A stretch of DNA of 42,750 nt from Accumulibacter sp. (GTDB lineage Bacteria > Pseudomonadota > Gammaproteobacteria > Burkholderiales > Rhodocyclaceae): assembly GCF_029255125.1 (NCBI RefSeq), contig NZ_JAPUVR010000111.1:1-42750 (forward strand), written 5' to 3'. How positions within the stretch are numbered: position 1 is the first letter of the stretch; each line of letters begins with the position of its first letter. Below are positions 8,616 to 16,915 of this stretch, one piece after another. The notes under the pieces were generated by a model. It worked only from the letters and a program-made list of their open reading frames with translations. It made no database searches and was not told the origin of the DNA. Made by a program: the position numbers and the translations under genes.

Positions 8616-9740
8616 CTATCTATCCCCCTTCGGAGCGACAACGGTCGCCGGGTAAGCAGCAAACCACGGATTCCTCGAAGCGCGTTCCACCACGGTAACA
8701 AAAACGTACTCTGGCTTCCAATCTTCAACCAACTGGATAAAGCGACCCCCGGGTTGCATTGCCTCGGCCCAATGCAGTTGAAGAACTTCGCTGAATGTTG
8801 CAGCCATCAAAGGGGACAAAGCGGTTCCGAAAGAGTCGCGTAGCCAAAGAACCCTCTTGTCGTTAAGTGCGCCAACGGATTGAACAAGAAGGGGCTTTGT
8901 CGGTGGGAGAACCGCCTTGTTGGCACCCTGGTAAAGAACCTGCTTGGTATCGAAGTCCGATTCTTTCGTTTCTATGGACAGACTTGCGGTATTGATCACT
9001 GGCTCACGGTCGGAAAGATGCGCGGTGAGACGAAGAAATTCAGCCAAGTCACCACCATCTCGAGAATCGACACGGGCGAGTTGATAGACGGTTGCAGGTG
9101 GCCATTTTATCTCCGGGGCGGCCAAGCTGACCTGTTGTGCAAATGTTCGAAACGCGACTCCCGCTCCCAAGTAATTCCAGTGCGTATCCGTCTTGTAATA
9201 CAAAGGCTCGTTCTGATCCGTTTTTGCCGCCAGCAAGGGCCCGCGGAGGTCAACGTAGAAAACCGTTCCGGTTCCTGCGAGCAAAGCATCGGTAGCGTTA
9301 GGCAAAGAGGGTTTCGCCCAATCTGGCAAATACTCAGGATAGATTGAACCTTTGTTTGGACCAATCACCACTCTGAAAAGCTTTACACCCCGGCTCGCCA
9401 GGAACGCGTCCAATGCCATTGCGGCGTGGCCAATCTCCTGACCACGAGCAAAGTCCGCTTTGGATGGAGGTCGACGATCGACGCTCAAGGTTTGTTCATA
9501 TTGATCCCCCAGGTAGATCCAACCTTCTCTACCGAGGATCACTTGCTTTGGGTCGGTACTTATTCCCAGAGGATAAAGCAGTCGTGCCGTCAACCTCGAC
9601 GCGAAATCCATATTGAAAAGGAAGGCTTTTTCGGTCCATTTGATCGTATCAAGATTCGGTGCGGCAAGGATGTTGATGACCGGAACGACCAACAGACTCG
9701 ATAAAGCTGCCAACAAGAATCGGACTACGCTACGCTTCAC
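8616..9740 (-). CDS. AlgJ/AlgX-like O-acetyltransferase component (SGNH fold)
   Basis: The 374-residue product has an N-terminal signal anchor (residues 5-27) and a periplasmic domain like AlgJ/AlgX. The catalytic triad is visible as Asp185 and His187 in KTDTHWN and Ser303 in LRDSFG; REGWIYLGD near residue 71 is also typical. In this family the protein passes acetyl groups from an MBOAT partner to an exported polysaccharide. The start is a GTG at 9740, 11 bases after the MBOAT stop. It is the only start codon before the hydrophobic segment, although no clear ribosome site precedes it. Base composition is visibly poorer in GC than the flanks. No polymerase, epimerase or export genes lie nearby, so the substrate is unknown. 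Confidence 0.85.
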   Translation of the reverse strand: MKRSVVRFLLAALSSLLVVPVINILAAPNLDTIKWTEKAFLFNMDFASRLTARLLYPLGISTDPKQVILGREGWIYLGDQYEQTLSVDRRPPSKADFARGQEIGHAAMALDAFLASRGVKLFRVVIGPNKGSIYPEYLPDWAKPSLPNATDALLAGTGTVFYVDLRGPLLAAKTDQNEPLYYKTDTHWNYLGAGVAFRTFAQQVSLAAPEIKWPPATVYQLARVDSRDGGDLAEFLRLTAHLSDREPVINTASLSIETKESDFDTKQVLYQGANKAVLPPTKPLLVQSVGALNDKRVLWLRDSFGTALSPLMAATFSEVLQLHWAEAMQPGGRFIQLVEDWKPEYVFVTVVERASRNPWFAAYPATVVAPKGDR

Positions 9741-9751
9741 GATGAGGAGAT

Positions 9752-11251
9752 TTAGAAGTTGAAGTAAAGAAATACTGTGCTGGTGGCCGCTAGCATGAAG
9801 TACATCGCTGTCGCGAAGACGATGATGCCATATAGAAGCTTCCTGGCCCCGATCGCGCCGATTGCCATCTCCATCGAATTCTTTTGAGCAATCAGCCCAA
9901 ACGCAACAGTGATCGCGAGGAAGGTGGGAAGTTGCCCGACAAGGCTTGTCGGCATCAAGCGCAACAGGGCGTCGGACAACCAGCCACCCCAAGCAAGATC
10001 GGATGTTGGGAGCGATGCGGCGGTACCGGCAAACACCGAACCGAAGTCGATCATTCCACGCAGAACGCGCAAGGCATCATCCAGTGTTTTCGCGCGGAAA
10101 AACACCCAGGCGACGTTGACGAACATGAAGGTCGTCATCCGTGCCAGCATCGGGGGCAACGGGCGATCGAAGGCTCGCCAACGGCGATGGATGATCAGTG
10201 CAGCACCATGCATGGCTCCCCAGATGACGAACATCCAGCTCGCACCATGCCATAGACCACCCAGAGCAAAAGTGATGAAGAGGTTGAGATAGGTCCGATA
10301 TTCTCCATGCCGGTTTCCACCCAGCGGAATGTAAAGATAGTCGCGGAGAAAGTTGCTCAGCGTGATGTGCCAGCGACGCCAAAAATCCTGGATGTCCATC
10401 GCCTTGTAAGGGGAGTTGAAATTGATTGGCAGCCAGATGTTGAATAACAGCGAGCTGCCAACCGCCATGTCGCAGTAGCCACTGAAATCGAAGTACAGTT
10501 GAAACGTATAAGACAGACTCGTTGCCCAAGCAGCAAAGAAGCCTAGTGCCTGGCCGCCATCGAACCCGGCTGTCGCCCAGACGGCAAAACTGTCAGCGAT
10601 GACTACCTTCTTAAAGAGTCCGATCGCAAAGATGAACAATCCCCTCAGTATATTCGAGTATCTTCGGGTCAGTGTCCAACGTGAGGCGAACTGCGGCATG
10701 ATCTGCCGATGATGAACTATCGGACCGGCAATCAAATGCGGGAAAAAGGTGACGAACAAGGAATAGTTCAGCAGGTCGTATTCAACCGTCTCCCCGCGAT
10801 AGCTATCAACCAGATAGACGATCTGTGTGAAAGTAAAGAAGCTGATCGCCAAAGGCAGGATGATATGCGGTAGCGGATAATTCGTACCCAGCACGGCGTT
10901 GAGGTTGCCGAGCAGAAAGTCGGTGTACTTGTAGTAACCGAGCAACAGTAGATTGGTCACGATCCCGGTAGCAAGTATGACTTTTCTGTTGACCTGGCGG
11001 TGCCGCTTCGGGACGTCGCGAAGTGTTGCCAGATGTGCGCGGGCAAGCCCTGTTCCGATGGCGAAATTCACAAAGATCGAGCCCAGGATCAGAGGCAGAT
11101 ACTTGACATCCCAGTACGCGTAGAAAAACAGGCTCGCGGCCACCAACCAGACTTTCCCGGCGATGACCAAGCGCCGATGATTTAGCCAGAAATAGGCAAA
11201 GAAGGCGGTTGGCAGAAAAAGCAGAATGAACTGCCATGAACTGAAAAGCAT
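9752..11251 (-). CDS. MBOAT-family membrane O-acyltransferase (AlgI-like)
   Basis: The 499-residue polytopic protein matches AlgI/DltB-type membrane-bound O-acyltransferases. It starts MLFSSWQFILLFLPTAFF and carries QLYFDFSGYCDMAVG, the WRRWHITLSNFLRDYLYIPLGGNR segment at 291-313 (split here as WRRWH and NFLRDYLYIPLGG) and the catalytic His335 in GGLWHGASW. It would move acetyl groups from a cytoplasmic donor across the inner membrane to its AlgJ/AlgX-like partner, encoded 11 bases downstream. Sampled lines within the gene have 32-33 G+C per 60 bases, against about 43 in core genes of this window. This suggests acquisition by transfer. Confidence 0.92.
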   Translation of the reverse strand: MLFSSWQFILLFLPTAFFAYFWLNHRRLVIAGKVWLVAASLFFYAYWDVKYLPLILGSIFVNFAIGTGLARAHLATLRDVPKRHRQVNRKVILATGIVTNLLLLGYYKYTDFLLGNLNAVLGTNYPLPHIILPLAISFFTFTQIVYLVDSYRGETVEYDLLNYSLFVTFFPHLIAGPIVHHRQIMPQFASRWTLTRRYSNILRGLFIFAIGLFKKVVIADSFAVWATAGFDGGQALGFFAAWATSLSYTFQLYFDFSGYCDMAVGSSLLFNIWLPINFNSPYKAMDIQDFWRRWHITLSNFLRDYLYIPLGGNRHGEYRTYLNLFITFALGGLWHGASWMFVIWGAMHGAALIIHRRWRAFDRPLPPMLARMTTFMFVNVAWVFFRAKTLDDALRVLRGMIDFGSVFAGTAASLPTSDLAWGGWLSDALLRLMPTSLVGQLPTFLAITVAFGLIAQKNSMEMAIGAIGARKLLYGIIVFATAMYFMLAATSTVFLYFNF

Positions 11252-12263
11252 GTTGGGTGAAGCCGTCTAGGATTAATCGGGCATAGCTGACTGACTATGC
11301 GATGTTGAAATGGCATGAACAGACCTTGAACCCAGATGGCCAAGATGGTGATACGCGAAGAGGTACGTAAGCTCGCCGGCGCGGCATATCTCTGGTCTGT
11401 TTTCGCAAAAGGAGTTGGCGTTGTACATCTGATCCTGATGTCTTGCAACCCGCCGCCTTCCTGGTCCGCTCTGCACCGGACAGTACGGGATCGATCGTCG
11501 GCAGCCGCACTTTCAATACCGTGATGGCCTGGGCTTCCACGTGCCCGTCAGCGGTGAAAGGTCAATCCTCCAAGAAATCGAGCCGCTTCAGAATCGTAAC
11601 CGTTCACGTCCCCCTGGCCACCAGCACCGTCGTGCTCGACGAATCAACACCTTGCCAAGGAGCAGGAGGCAACAAGGCAGGGGGGTGTGAACGGTTACTC
11701 AGAATCTCGCTGAACCGCAGGCATCAAATCCCTGCGATCGAAAGTGCATGTGTGATTGACGCTGACGCGTGCACAGCAAGTTCCCTCGCCAGTTCCAAGT
11801 CACCACCACTTGCGTCAGAGCATCGATGAGCGCATGTCTGAAACGATCAAGCACCCTCTTCCGAGACATCAGGGAGCGCCGATCCAGGTAGCGCCAAGGC
11901 CAAGTGACAGCGGCTGTTCCAAACCGCTCAGTTGGCGCGCAGCTTGGTTTCCGCGAACCGTCGGTGGTTTTTACGCCAGCATCGATCCTCTGGATGCTCG
12001 ACTAATTCCATGTTGACACCGGCGGGAAGGAACGGCCAGATTCGCACCGAGCCATCGTTCCTGAGCTGCTTCTCCTGAATAACCGCGCGTTCCCGCGCTC
12101 GGTCATCATTGTTGGTCGCCACTCCGTGCGGCCGAGTTGTGCGGCTAGGGTTCGGGGAGCAGATCCAACGGAAATCGAACGAGCGGCCACGCTGGTAAAA
12201 ACAGTGGCGTTATTACGGTCTTGCAGGCATGATCCGCGCGCACGCGCCGACACATCCACCCGC
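11252..12263. other. About 1 kb without a convincing gene
   Basis: No frame here has both a plausible start and recognisable family features. Visible structure is limited to a 12-bp inverted repeat at 11596-11607 and 11687-11698. A short minus-strand frame at 11928-12122 (GTG start, 64 residues, containing VRIWPFLPAGVNMELVEHP) has protein-like composition but no family I recognise. The stretch looks like decayed accessory DNA between the MBOAT gene and the tRNA gene. Confidence 0.5.
11596..11698. repeat. Inverted repeat, 12-bp arms
   Basis: GTAACCGTTCAC at 11596-11607 is repeated in inverse orientation as GTGAACGGTTAC at 11687-11698. The similarity continues imperfectly inward into C-rich sequence (GTCCCCCTGG versus, inverted, ACCCCCCTGC), giving arms of more than 20 bases with mismatches and a spacer of about 79 bases. 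This could be the ends of a small non-autonomous element or a transcription-stop or protein-binding structure. No coding region lies inside. Confidence 0.55.
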
Positions 12264-12264
12264 A

Positions 12265-12360
12265 ACGGAAACGGAAACGGAAACGGAAACGGAAACGGAA
12301 ACGGAAACGGAAACGGAAACGGAAACGGAAACGGAAACGGAAACGGAAACGGAAACGGAA
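12265..12360. repeat. Tandem hexanucleotide repeat, 16 copies of ACGGAA
   Basis: Sixteen perfect copies of the 6-bp unit ACGGAA occupy 96 bases without interruption. The array ends 32 bases from the 3' end of tRNA-Gly. A 6-bp unit keeps all frames open, so long dipeptide-repeat frames (Asn-Gly, Thr-Glu, Phe-Arg) cross it. None has a supporting gene context. Perfect arrays of this type are prone to copy-number change by slippage. Confidence 0.95.
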
Positions 12361-12392
12361 AAGCACGCTAACTCATTGATGTATTGTAACTA

Positions 12393-12466
12393 TGGAGCGG
12401 GTGAAGGGAATCGAACCCTCGTATGCAGCTTGGGAAGCTGCCGTTCTGCCATTGAACTACACCCGC
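12393..12466 (-). tRNA. tRNA-Gly, anticodon CCC
   Basis: The minus strand reads as a complete 74-base tRNA. The acceptor stem is GCGGGTG paired with CACCCGC; the D arm is GTTCAATGGCAGAAC; the anticodon stem GCAGC/GCTGC encloses the loop TTCCCAA (anticodon CCC); the T arm contains GGTTCGATTCC. It ends with an encoded CCA. It closely follows the E. coli tRNA-Gly(CCC) pattern. It lies between the accessory segment on its 3' side and core genes on its 5' side. Confidence 0.96.
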
Positions 12467-12492
12467 GCCTCAGCAGCGCCTCGTCAACGACG

Positions 12493-12522
12493 ATTGTACG
12501 ATGTTTGGGCGCTCGCCGACAA
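12493..12522 (-). promoter_or_regulatory. Promoter of tRNA-Gly
   Basis: On the minus strand TTGTCG (12522-12517) and TACAAT (12498-12493) are separated by 18 bases. The tRNA 5' end follows 26 bases after the -10 box. Both hexamers are reasonable sigma70 matches. Confidence 0.5.
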
Positions 12523-12585
12523 CGCGTATTGGTGCCCCCAGCGTGCGCCGGTGGCTGGCGATTTCGCTGGATTGCGGCGGACAGG

Positions 12586-12615
12586 CTGACAGAGTGCGGC
12601 GAGCGTGTCTATAAT
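12586..12615 (+). promoter_or_regulatory. Strong sigma70-type promoter before the gene at 12622
   Basis: CTGACA (12586-12591) and a perfect TATAAT (12610-12615) are separated by 18 bases. The expected start of transcription, about 7 bases after the -10 box, coincides with the A of the ATG at 12622. The transcript would therefore have no leader and no ribosome-binding site. Confidence 0.65.
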
Positions 12616-12621
12616 TCGCCG

Positions 12622-12978
12622 ATGGATATCGTTACTGGTCTGCTGCATACGATTCTAGGCGGGCTCGTCGAGCGGGTGCTCGACCCGCCGGAGGCGCCAC
12701 CGCCAGCGCTGATTGCGCCGGCTGCGGTGCGCGCGCTGCCCGTCGAGGTGAAGAAGGGTCTGATGTTGCCGCTAGCCGGTGACGGATTCGTCACCATCGA
12801 CCGCCAGGTGCGGCCGCTCGCGCCGGGCCTGCAAATCCGCAGCGAGCAAAACCTGATCATCATGCCGATGCAGGTCCAGCAGCCGGTAGACGTGGCTTAT
12901 CTGACCGACCACACGGGTGCGGTGAATCGGGTCTGGCTATTGGCACCGGGCGAGGGAGCGGCGCTTGGCGCGCGCTGA
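12622..12978 (+). CDS. Small protein of unknown function
   Basis: The 118-residue product is not one I recognise. It starts MDIVTGLLHTILGGLVERVLD, an amphipathic helical segment, followed by a proline/alanine-rich linker (PPEAPPPALIAPAAV) and a beta-rich part (GDGFVTIDRQVRPLAPGLQIR, then NLIIMPMQ and VNRVWLLAPGE) that could be a small beta-barrel. There is no signal peptide. The ATG was chosen because a near-perfect promoter places transcription start on it. The same frame is open upstream, but only across the repeat and the antisense of the tRNA. It precedes miaB by 117 bases in the same direction and may or may not be co-transcribed. Confidence 0.7.
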   Translation: MDIVTGLLHTILGGLVERVLDPPEAPPPALIAPAAVRALPVEVKKGLMLPLAGDGFVTIDRQVRPLAPGLQIRSEQNLIIMPMQVQQPVDVAYLTDHTGAVNRVWLLAPGEGAALGAR

Positions 12979-13095
12979 GATCGGGTCAGGGCGACGACGA
13001 CCGAACAGTATGCCGAGAGAGCCTTCCTGCCCACGCTGCCGCGCGCCTTTGCGCCTGCCTGCCTGGCGGTTTCTTGACCAACGCCGAGCCGATCA

Positions 13096-14463
13096 ATGAC
13101 CAAGAAGCTGTTCATCCGCACCTTTGGGTGCCAGATGAACGAGTACGACTCGGACAAGATGGCCGATGTGCTCGCCGCCGATGAGGATCTGGTCCGGACC
13201 GATACGCCGGAAGATGCTGACATCATTCTGTTCAACACGTGTTCAGTGCGCGAGAAGGCGCAGGAGCGGGTTTTTCACGACCTCGGGCGAGTCCGGCGGT
13301 TGAAACAGGAGCGACCGGATTTGCTGATCGGCGTCGGTGGGTGCGTGGCGAGCCAGGAGGGTGCGGCCATCGTCGCCCGCGCGCCGTACGTCGACGTCGT
13401 CTTCGGGCCGCAGACGCTGCATCGGCTGCCCGAACTGATTGCCAAGCGGCGTCGGCAGGGGCGACCGCAGGTCGACGTTTCGTTTCCCGAGATCGAAAAG
13501 TTCGACCATCTGCCGCCGGCACGGGTCGACGGCGCGGCCGCCTTTGTTTCGATCATGGAGGGTTGCAGCAAGTTCTGCTCGTTCTGCATCGTTCCCTATA
13601 CGCGTGGCGCCGAGGTGTCGCGTCCGTTCGACGATGTGCTGACCGAAGTCGCCGGGCTGGCGGCGCAGGGCATCAAGGAAGTGACCTTGCTCGGCCAGAA
13701 CGTCAATGCCTACCGCGGCGCGCTGGGCAGCGGCGACGAGTCCGGTGCGAGCGACGAGACGGCTGATCTCGCCCTGCTGATCGACTACGTAGCCGAAATC
13801 CCGGGAATCGAAAGAATCCGGTATACGACCTCGCACCCGCGCGAGGTATCGCAACGGCTGATCGAGGTCTATGCGCGGACGAGCAAGCTCGTCTCGCACC
13901 TGCACCTGCCGGTGCAGTCGGGTTCAGACCGCGTGCTGGCCGCGATGAAGCGCGGTTACACGGCGCTCGAATACAAGAGCCTGGTTCGTCGCTTACGCGC
14001 CGTGCGTCCCGACCTGTCGCTCTCGTCGGACTTCATCGTCGGCTTTCCGGGGGAAACGGACGACGACTTCGCGAAGACGATGCGGCTGATCGACGAGGTC
14101 GGTTTCGATGCGTCGTTCTCGTTTCTCTACAGCGCCCGCCCGGGAACGCCGGCGGCTGATCTGGCCGATACGACGCCGAAGTCGGTCAAACAGGAAAGGC
14201 TGCTGCGTCTGCAGAAGCGTATCGACGAGCAGGCGCAAGCCATTTCGGCGGCGATGGTCGGCAGCGTGCAACGTGTCCTGGTCGAAGGCGTGTCGCGCAA
14301 GGACACGAGCGAACTCGCTGGACGTACGGACAACAACCGGGTAGTCAATTTTTCGGTCGATCGCGCGGGCGCCGAGCGCTGGTTGAACGGCTTCGTCGAT
14401 GTACGCATCACCGCGGCTCTTCCGCACTCCTTGCGCGGTGAGCTGCTGGGCGGCACAGGATGA
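13096..14463 (+). CDS. miaB: tRNA-2-methylthio-N6-dimethylallyladenosine synthase
   Basis: The 455-residue protein has all three MiaB domains. The N-terminal UPF0004 domain carries the auxiliary-cluster cysteines Cys12 ([12 protein letters not shown]), Cys49 ([10 protein letters not shown]) and Cys83 (GGCVAS). The radical-SAM domain has Cys157, Cys161 and Cys164 in [16 protein letters not shown], and a TRAM-like domain closes the protein. It adds the methylthio group to i6A37 of tRNAs that read UNN codons. It leads a co-directional run with phoH, ybeY, corC and lnt, the order also known in E. coli. Its stop overlaps the phoH start (ATGA). Confidence 0.97.
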   Translation: MTKKLFIRTFGCQMNEYDSDKMADVLAADEDLVRTDTPEDADIILFNTCSVREKAQERVFHDLGRVRRLKQERPDLLIGVGGCVASQEGAAIVARAPYVDVVFGPQTLHRLPELIAKRRRQGRPQVDVSFPEIEKFDHLPPARVDGAAAFVSIMEGCSKFCSFCIVPYTRGAEVSRPFDDVLTEVAGLAAQGIKEVTLLGQNVNAYRGALGSGDESGASDETADLALLIDYVAEIPGIERIRYTTSHPREVSQRLIEVYARTSKLVSHLHLPVQSGSDRVLAAMKRGYTALEYKSLVRRLRAVRPDLSLSSDFIVGFPGETDDDFAKTMRLIDEVGFDASFSFLYSARPGTPAADLADTTPKSVKQERLLRLQKRIDEQAQAISAAMVGSVQRVLVEGVSRKDTSELAGRTDNNRVVNFSVDRAGAERWLNGFVDVRITAALPHSLRGELLGGTG

Positions 14464-15482
14464 CGGTAAGAAGCGTCGGCGCGCCGAGGCAGGCGATTGA
14501 GTTGCTGCTGTCGCCGGTCAACAACCGGCAACTGGCCAATCTCTGCGGCGCGCTCGACGAGAACCTGCGCCAGATAGAAACCGCGCTCGATGTGGCGATC
14601 GCCCGCCGTGGCGAGCGTTTCACGCTGCGCGGCGAGGCGGCGCAGACGGCGGTCGCCTCGGAAGCGCTGCAGCGCTTCTACGCGCAGGCGAAGAATGCCT
14701 TGTCGATCGACGAGATCCAACTGGGCCTGATCGAGTTGCTCAACCGGCCGGTACGCAACATCAGCGCAAGCGGTGGCGCCGCGCCGGCGCTGCTCACGCG
14801 CAAGAGCGAACTGCACGGGCGTACGCCACGTCAGGTCGAGTACCTGAAGCACATTCAGGAGTACGACATCACTTTCGGCACCGGTCCGGCCGGCACCGGC
14901 AAGACCTATCTCGCCGTCGCTTCGGCGGTCGATGCCTTCGAGCGCGAACTCGTCCAGCGCATCGTTCTCACCCGACCGGCGGTCGAGGCGGGGGAACGGC
15001 TGGGGTTTCTGCCTGGCGACCTGGCGCAGAAGGTCGATCCTTACCTGCGGCCGCTGTACGACGCGCTCTATGATCTGATGGGCTTCGAACGCGTCGGGAA
15101 GTTGTTCGAGCGCGGCGCGATTGAGATTGCGCCGCTCGCCTATATGCGCGGGCGCACGCTGAATCATGCGTTCATCATTCTCGACGAAGCGCAGAACACG
15201 ACGCCCGAGCAGATGAAGATGTTCCTGACGCGCATCGGCATCGGCGCCAAGGCCGTGGTCACCGGTGACGTAACGCAGATCGACTTGCAGCGCGGCCAGA
15301 AGAGCGGCCTGATCGAGGCCCGCCTGATCCTGCGCGAGGTGCGCGGAATCGCTTTCACCGAGTTCCAGAAAGAGGATGTCGTCCGCCATCCGCTGGTGGC
15401 GCGCATCGTTTCGGCCTATGAGGCGCACAGTGCGGCACTCGCCGCCGTGGATAACGCCGGGCAACATGCCGAAAGCCGCTGA
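14460..15482 (+). CDS. ybeZ: PhoH-family ATPase (YbeZ-like)
   Basis: The 340-residue protein has a PhoH-type P-loop domain, with Walker [11 protein letters not shown] at 140-149 and Walker [15 protein letters not shown]. The preceding 110 residues match the PhoH/YbeZ N-terminal extension ([20 protein letters not shown]). Members bind nucleotide and are thought to act in RNA metabolism with YbeY, whose gene overlaps its 3' end. The ATG at 14460 overlaps the miaB stop. Confidence 0.92.
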   Translation: MTVRSVGAPRQAIELLLSPVNNRQLANLCGALDENLRQIETALDVAIARRGERFTLRGEAAQTAVASEALQRFYAQAKNALSIDEIQLGLIELLNRPVRNISASGGAAPALLTRKSELHGRTPRQVEYLKHIQEYDITFGTGPAGTGKTYLAVASAVDAFERELVQRIVLTRPAVEAGERLGFLPGDLAQKVDPYLRPLYDALYDLMGFERVGKLFERGAIEIAPLAYMRGRTLNHAFIILDEAQNTTPEQMKMFLTRIGIGAKAVVTGDVTQIDLQRGQKSGLIEARLILREVRGIAFTEFQKEDVVRHPLVARIVSAYEAHSAALAAVDNAGQHAESR

Positions 15483-15933
15483 GCGTCGCCGGATCGGCGT
15501 GTACTACGCCGAGCGCAGCGACGACGTGCCGCCCAAAGCGCTGGTCAGGAATTGGCTGCTGGCGGCGCTGCGCGTCGAAGGTCGCCGAGCAGGAGCGATC
15601 GGCGTGCGCTTTGTCGATCGCGAGGAAGCCGCTCGCCTGAACCGCGACTATCGCAGCAGGGACTACGCAACCAATGTTCTCTCGTTTCCTTATGCGCGCA
15701 AACCGTTGGTCGATGGCGACTTGGTCCTCTGCCCGCGGGTCGTCGAGGCAGAAGCGGCCGAGCAGGGCAAGCAGCCGCTCGCACATTACGCTCACCTGGT
15801 CATTCACGGAACGCTTCATCTGCTCGGCTACGACCACGTTGGCCGGCGGCGCGAGGCTGCGCGGATGGAGAAGCGCGAGCGGAAGATCCTGGCTCGACTG
15901 GGCTTTGCCGATCCGTACCGGAGCCGGCGATGA
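15466..15933 (+). CDS. ybeY: Endoribonuclease / rRNA maturation factor YbeY
   Basis: The 155-residue product carries the zinc motif HGTLHLLGYDH (His114, His118, His124), the hallmark of YbeY. It also has RLNRDYRSRDYATNVLSFPY, typical for the family. YbeY acts in 16S rRNA 3'-end maturation and ribosome quality control. ATG 15466 overlaps the last 17 bases of the phoH gene. A longer frame starting at 15376 would lie mainly inside phoH and add unrelated residues. Coupling with phoH and miaB follows the common proteobacterial order. Confidence 0.95.
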   Translation: MPKAAERRRIGVYYAERSDDVPPKALVRNWLLAALRVEGRRAGAIGVRFVDREEAARLNRDYRSRDYATNVLSFPYARKPLVDGDLVLCPRVVEAEAAEQGKQPLAHYAHLVIHGTLHLLGYDHVGRRREAARMEKRERKILARLGFADPYRSRR

Positions 15934-16002
15934 GCCATCGACGATGCGGGCAGAGCGGCCAGCCGCTCACTGCTGACCGGGCATTTCGTGCCACAGGATG
16001 AT

Positions 16003-16833
16003 ATGGACAGCGCGACACGCAGCTCAAGCTTGTTGGAACGCCTTTCGGCGTTGCTGGTGCGCGAACCGGAGGATCGCGAACAGTTGATCAGCTTGCTGCG
16101 CTCGGCGCACCAGCGCCATCTGCTCGCTGCCGACGCGCTGGGCATCATCGAGGGCGCGCTCGCTGCTTCCGAGATGAGCGTGCGCGAAGTAATGGTGCCG
16201 CGCTTGCAGATGGAAGTAGTCGACATCGACGATTCGCTGGGCGAGGTTGTCGCTCGCGTGAACACGACGGCGCATTCGCGCTTCCCGGTGATCGATCGCG
16301 ACCGCGACAATGTGCTCGGCATTCTGCTTGCCAAGGATCTCCTGCGCGTCGACGAAAAGGCCATCTTCAATCTGCGTGACTGGCTGCGACCGGCGGTGTT
16401 CATTCCCGAGTTCAAGCGCCTCGACATACTGCTGCGCGAGTTTCGCGTTTCGCGCAACCACATGGCCATCGTCATCGACGAGTACGCCGGCATTGCCGGC
16501 CTGATCACCATCGAGGACGTGCTCGAACAGATCGTCGGCGACATCGAGGACGAGTACGATTTCGACGAGGCCGACGCAAACATCCAGACGGACCACGCGG
16601 GAGGTTATCGCGTCAAGGCGCAGACGACGGTCGGCGAGTTCAACGAGGCCTTTCTGACCGCTTTCAGCGATGAGAAGTGTCAAACGGTGGGCGGTCTGGT
16701 GCTCCACCATCTGGGGCGTGTGCCACGCTACAACGAGACGGTCGACATCGACGGGATCAGCTTCCGGGTACTGCGCGTCGACAGCCGCCGGATCTACACC
16801 TTGCTCGTCCATCGGCTGCCGATGGCGTCGTGA
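16003..16833 (+). CDS. corC: CorC/HlyC-family CBS-domain protein (YbeX-like)
   Basis: The 276-residue product has two CBS domains (about residues 60-190: VREVMVPRLQMEVVDIDD, then FIPEFKRLDILLREF) and a C-terminal CorC/HlyC domain (GGYRVKAQTTVGEFNEAF). The stretch AIVIDEYAGIAGLITIEDVL is typical of the family. There is no membrane domain, so this is the short cytoplasmic form. It has been linked to magnesium/cobalt efflux and to ribosome functions. ATG 16003 has AGGA 6 bases upstream; a GTG at 15988 in the same frame is possible. The gene sits between ybeY and lnt as in E. coli. Confidence 0.92.
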   Translation: MDSATRSSSLLERLSALLVREPEDREQLISLLRSAHQRHLLAADALGIIEGALAASEMSVREVMVPRLQMEVVDIDDSLGEVVARVNTTAHSRFPVIDRDRDNVLGILLAKDLLRVDEKAIFNLRDWLRPAVFIPEFKRLDILLREFRVSRNHMAIVIDEYAGIAGLITIEDVLEQIVGDIEDEYDFDEADANIQTDHAGGYRVKAQTTVGEFNEAFLTAFSDEKCQTVGGLVLHHLGRVPRYNETVDIDGISFRVLRVDSRRIYTLLVHRLPMAS

Positions 16834-16915
16834 GGAAAGTGCAGCCCTGCGCGCGGCAAGCGCGGCCCGCCCGGCGCTCGCCCGGCGGCTTTCGCTGCCC
16901 GACGTTGGCCGGTCG

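Noticed and set aside
12265-12360. CRISPR array
   Set aside because: The unit is 6 bases with no spacers; it is a simple tandem repeat.
12126-12371. Frames with (Asn-Gly)n, (Thr-Glu)n and (Phe-Arg)n repeats over the hexanucleotide array
   Set aside because: They exist only because a 6-base repeat keeps every frame open; no promoter, ribosome site or family support.
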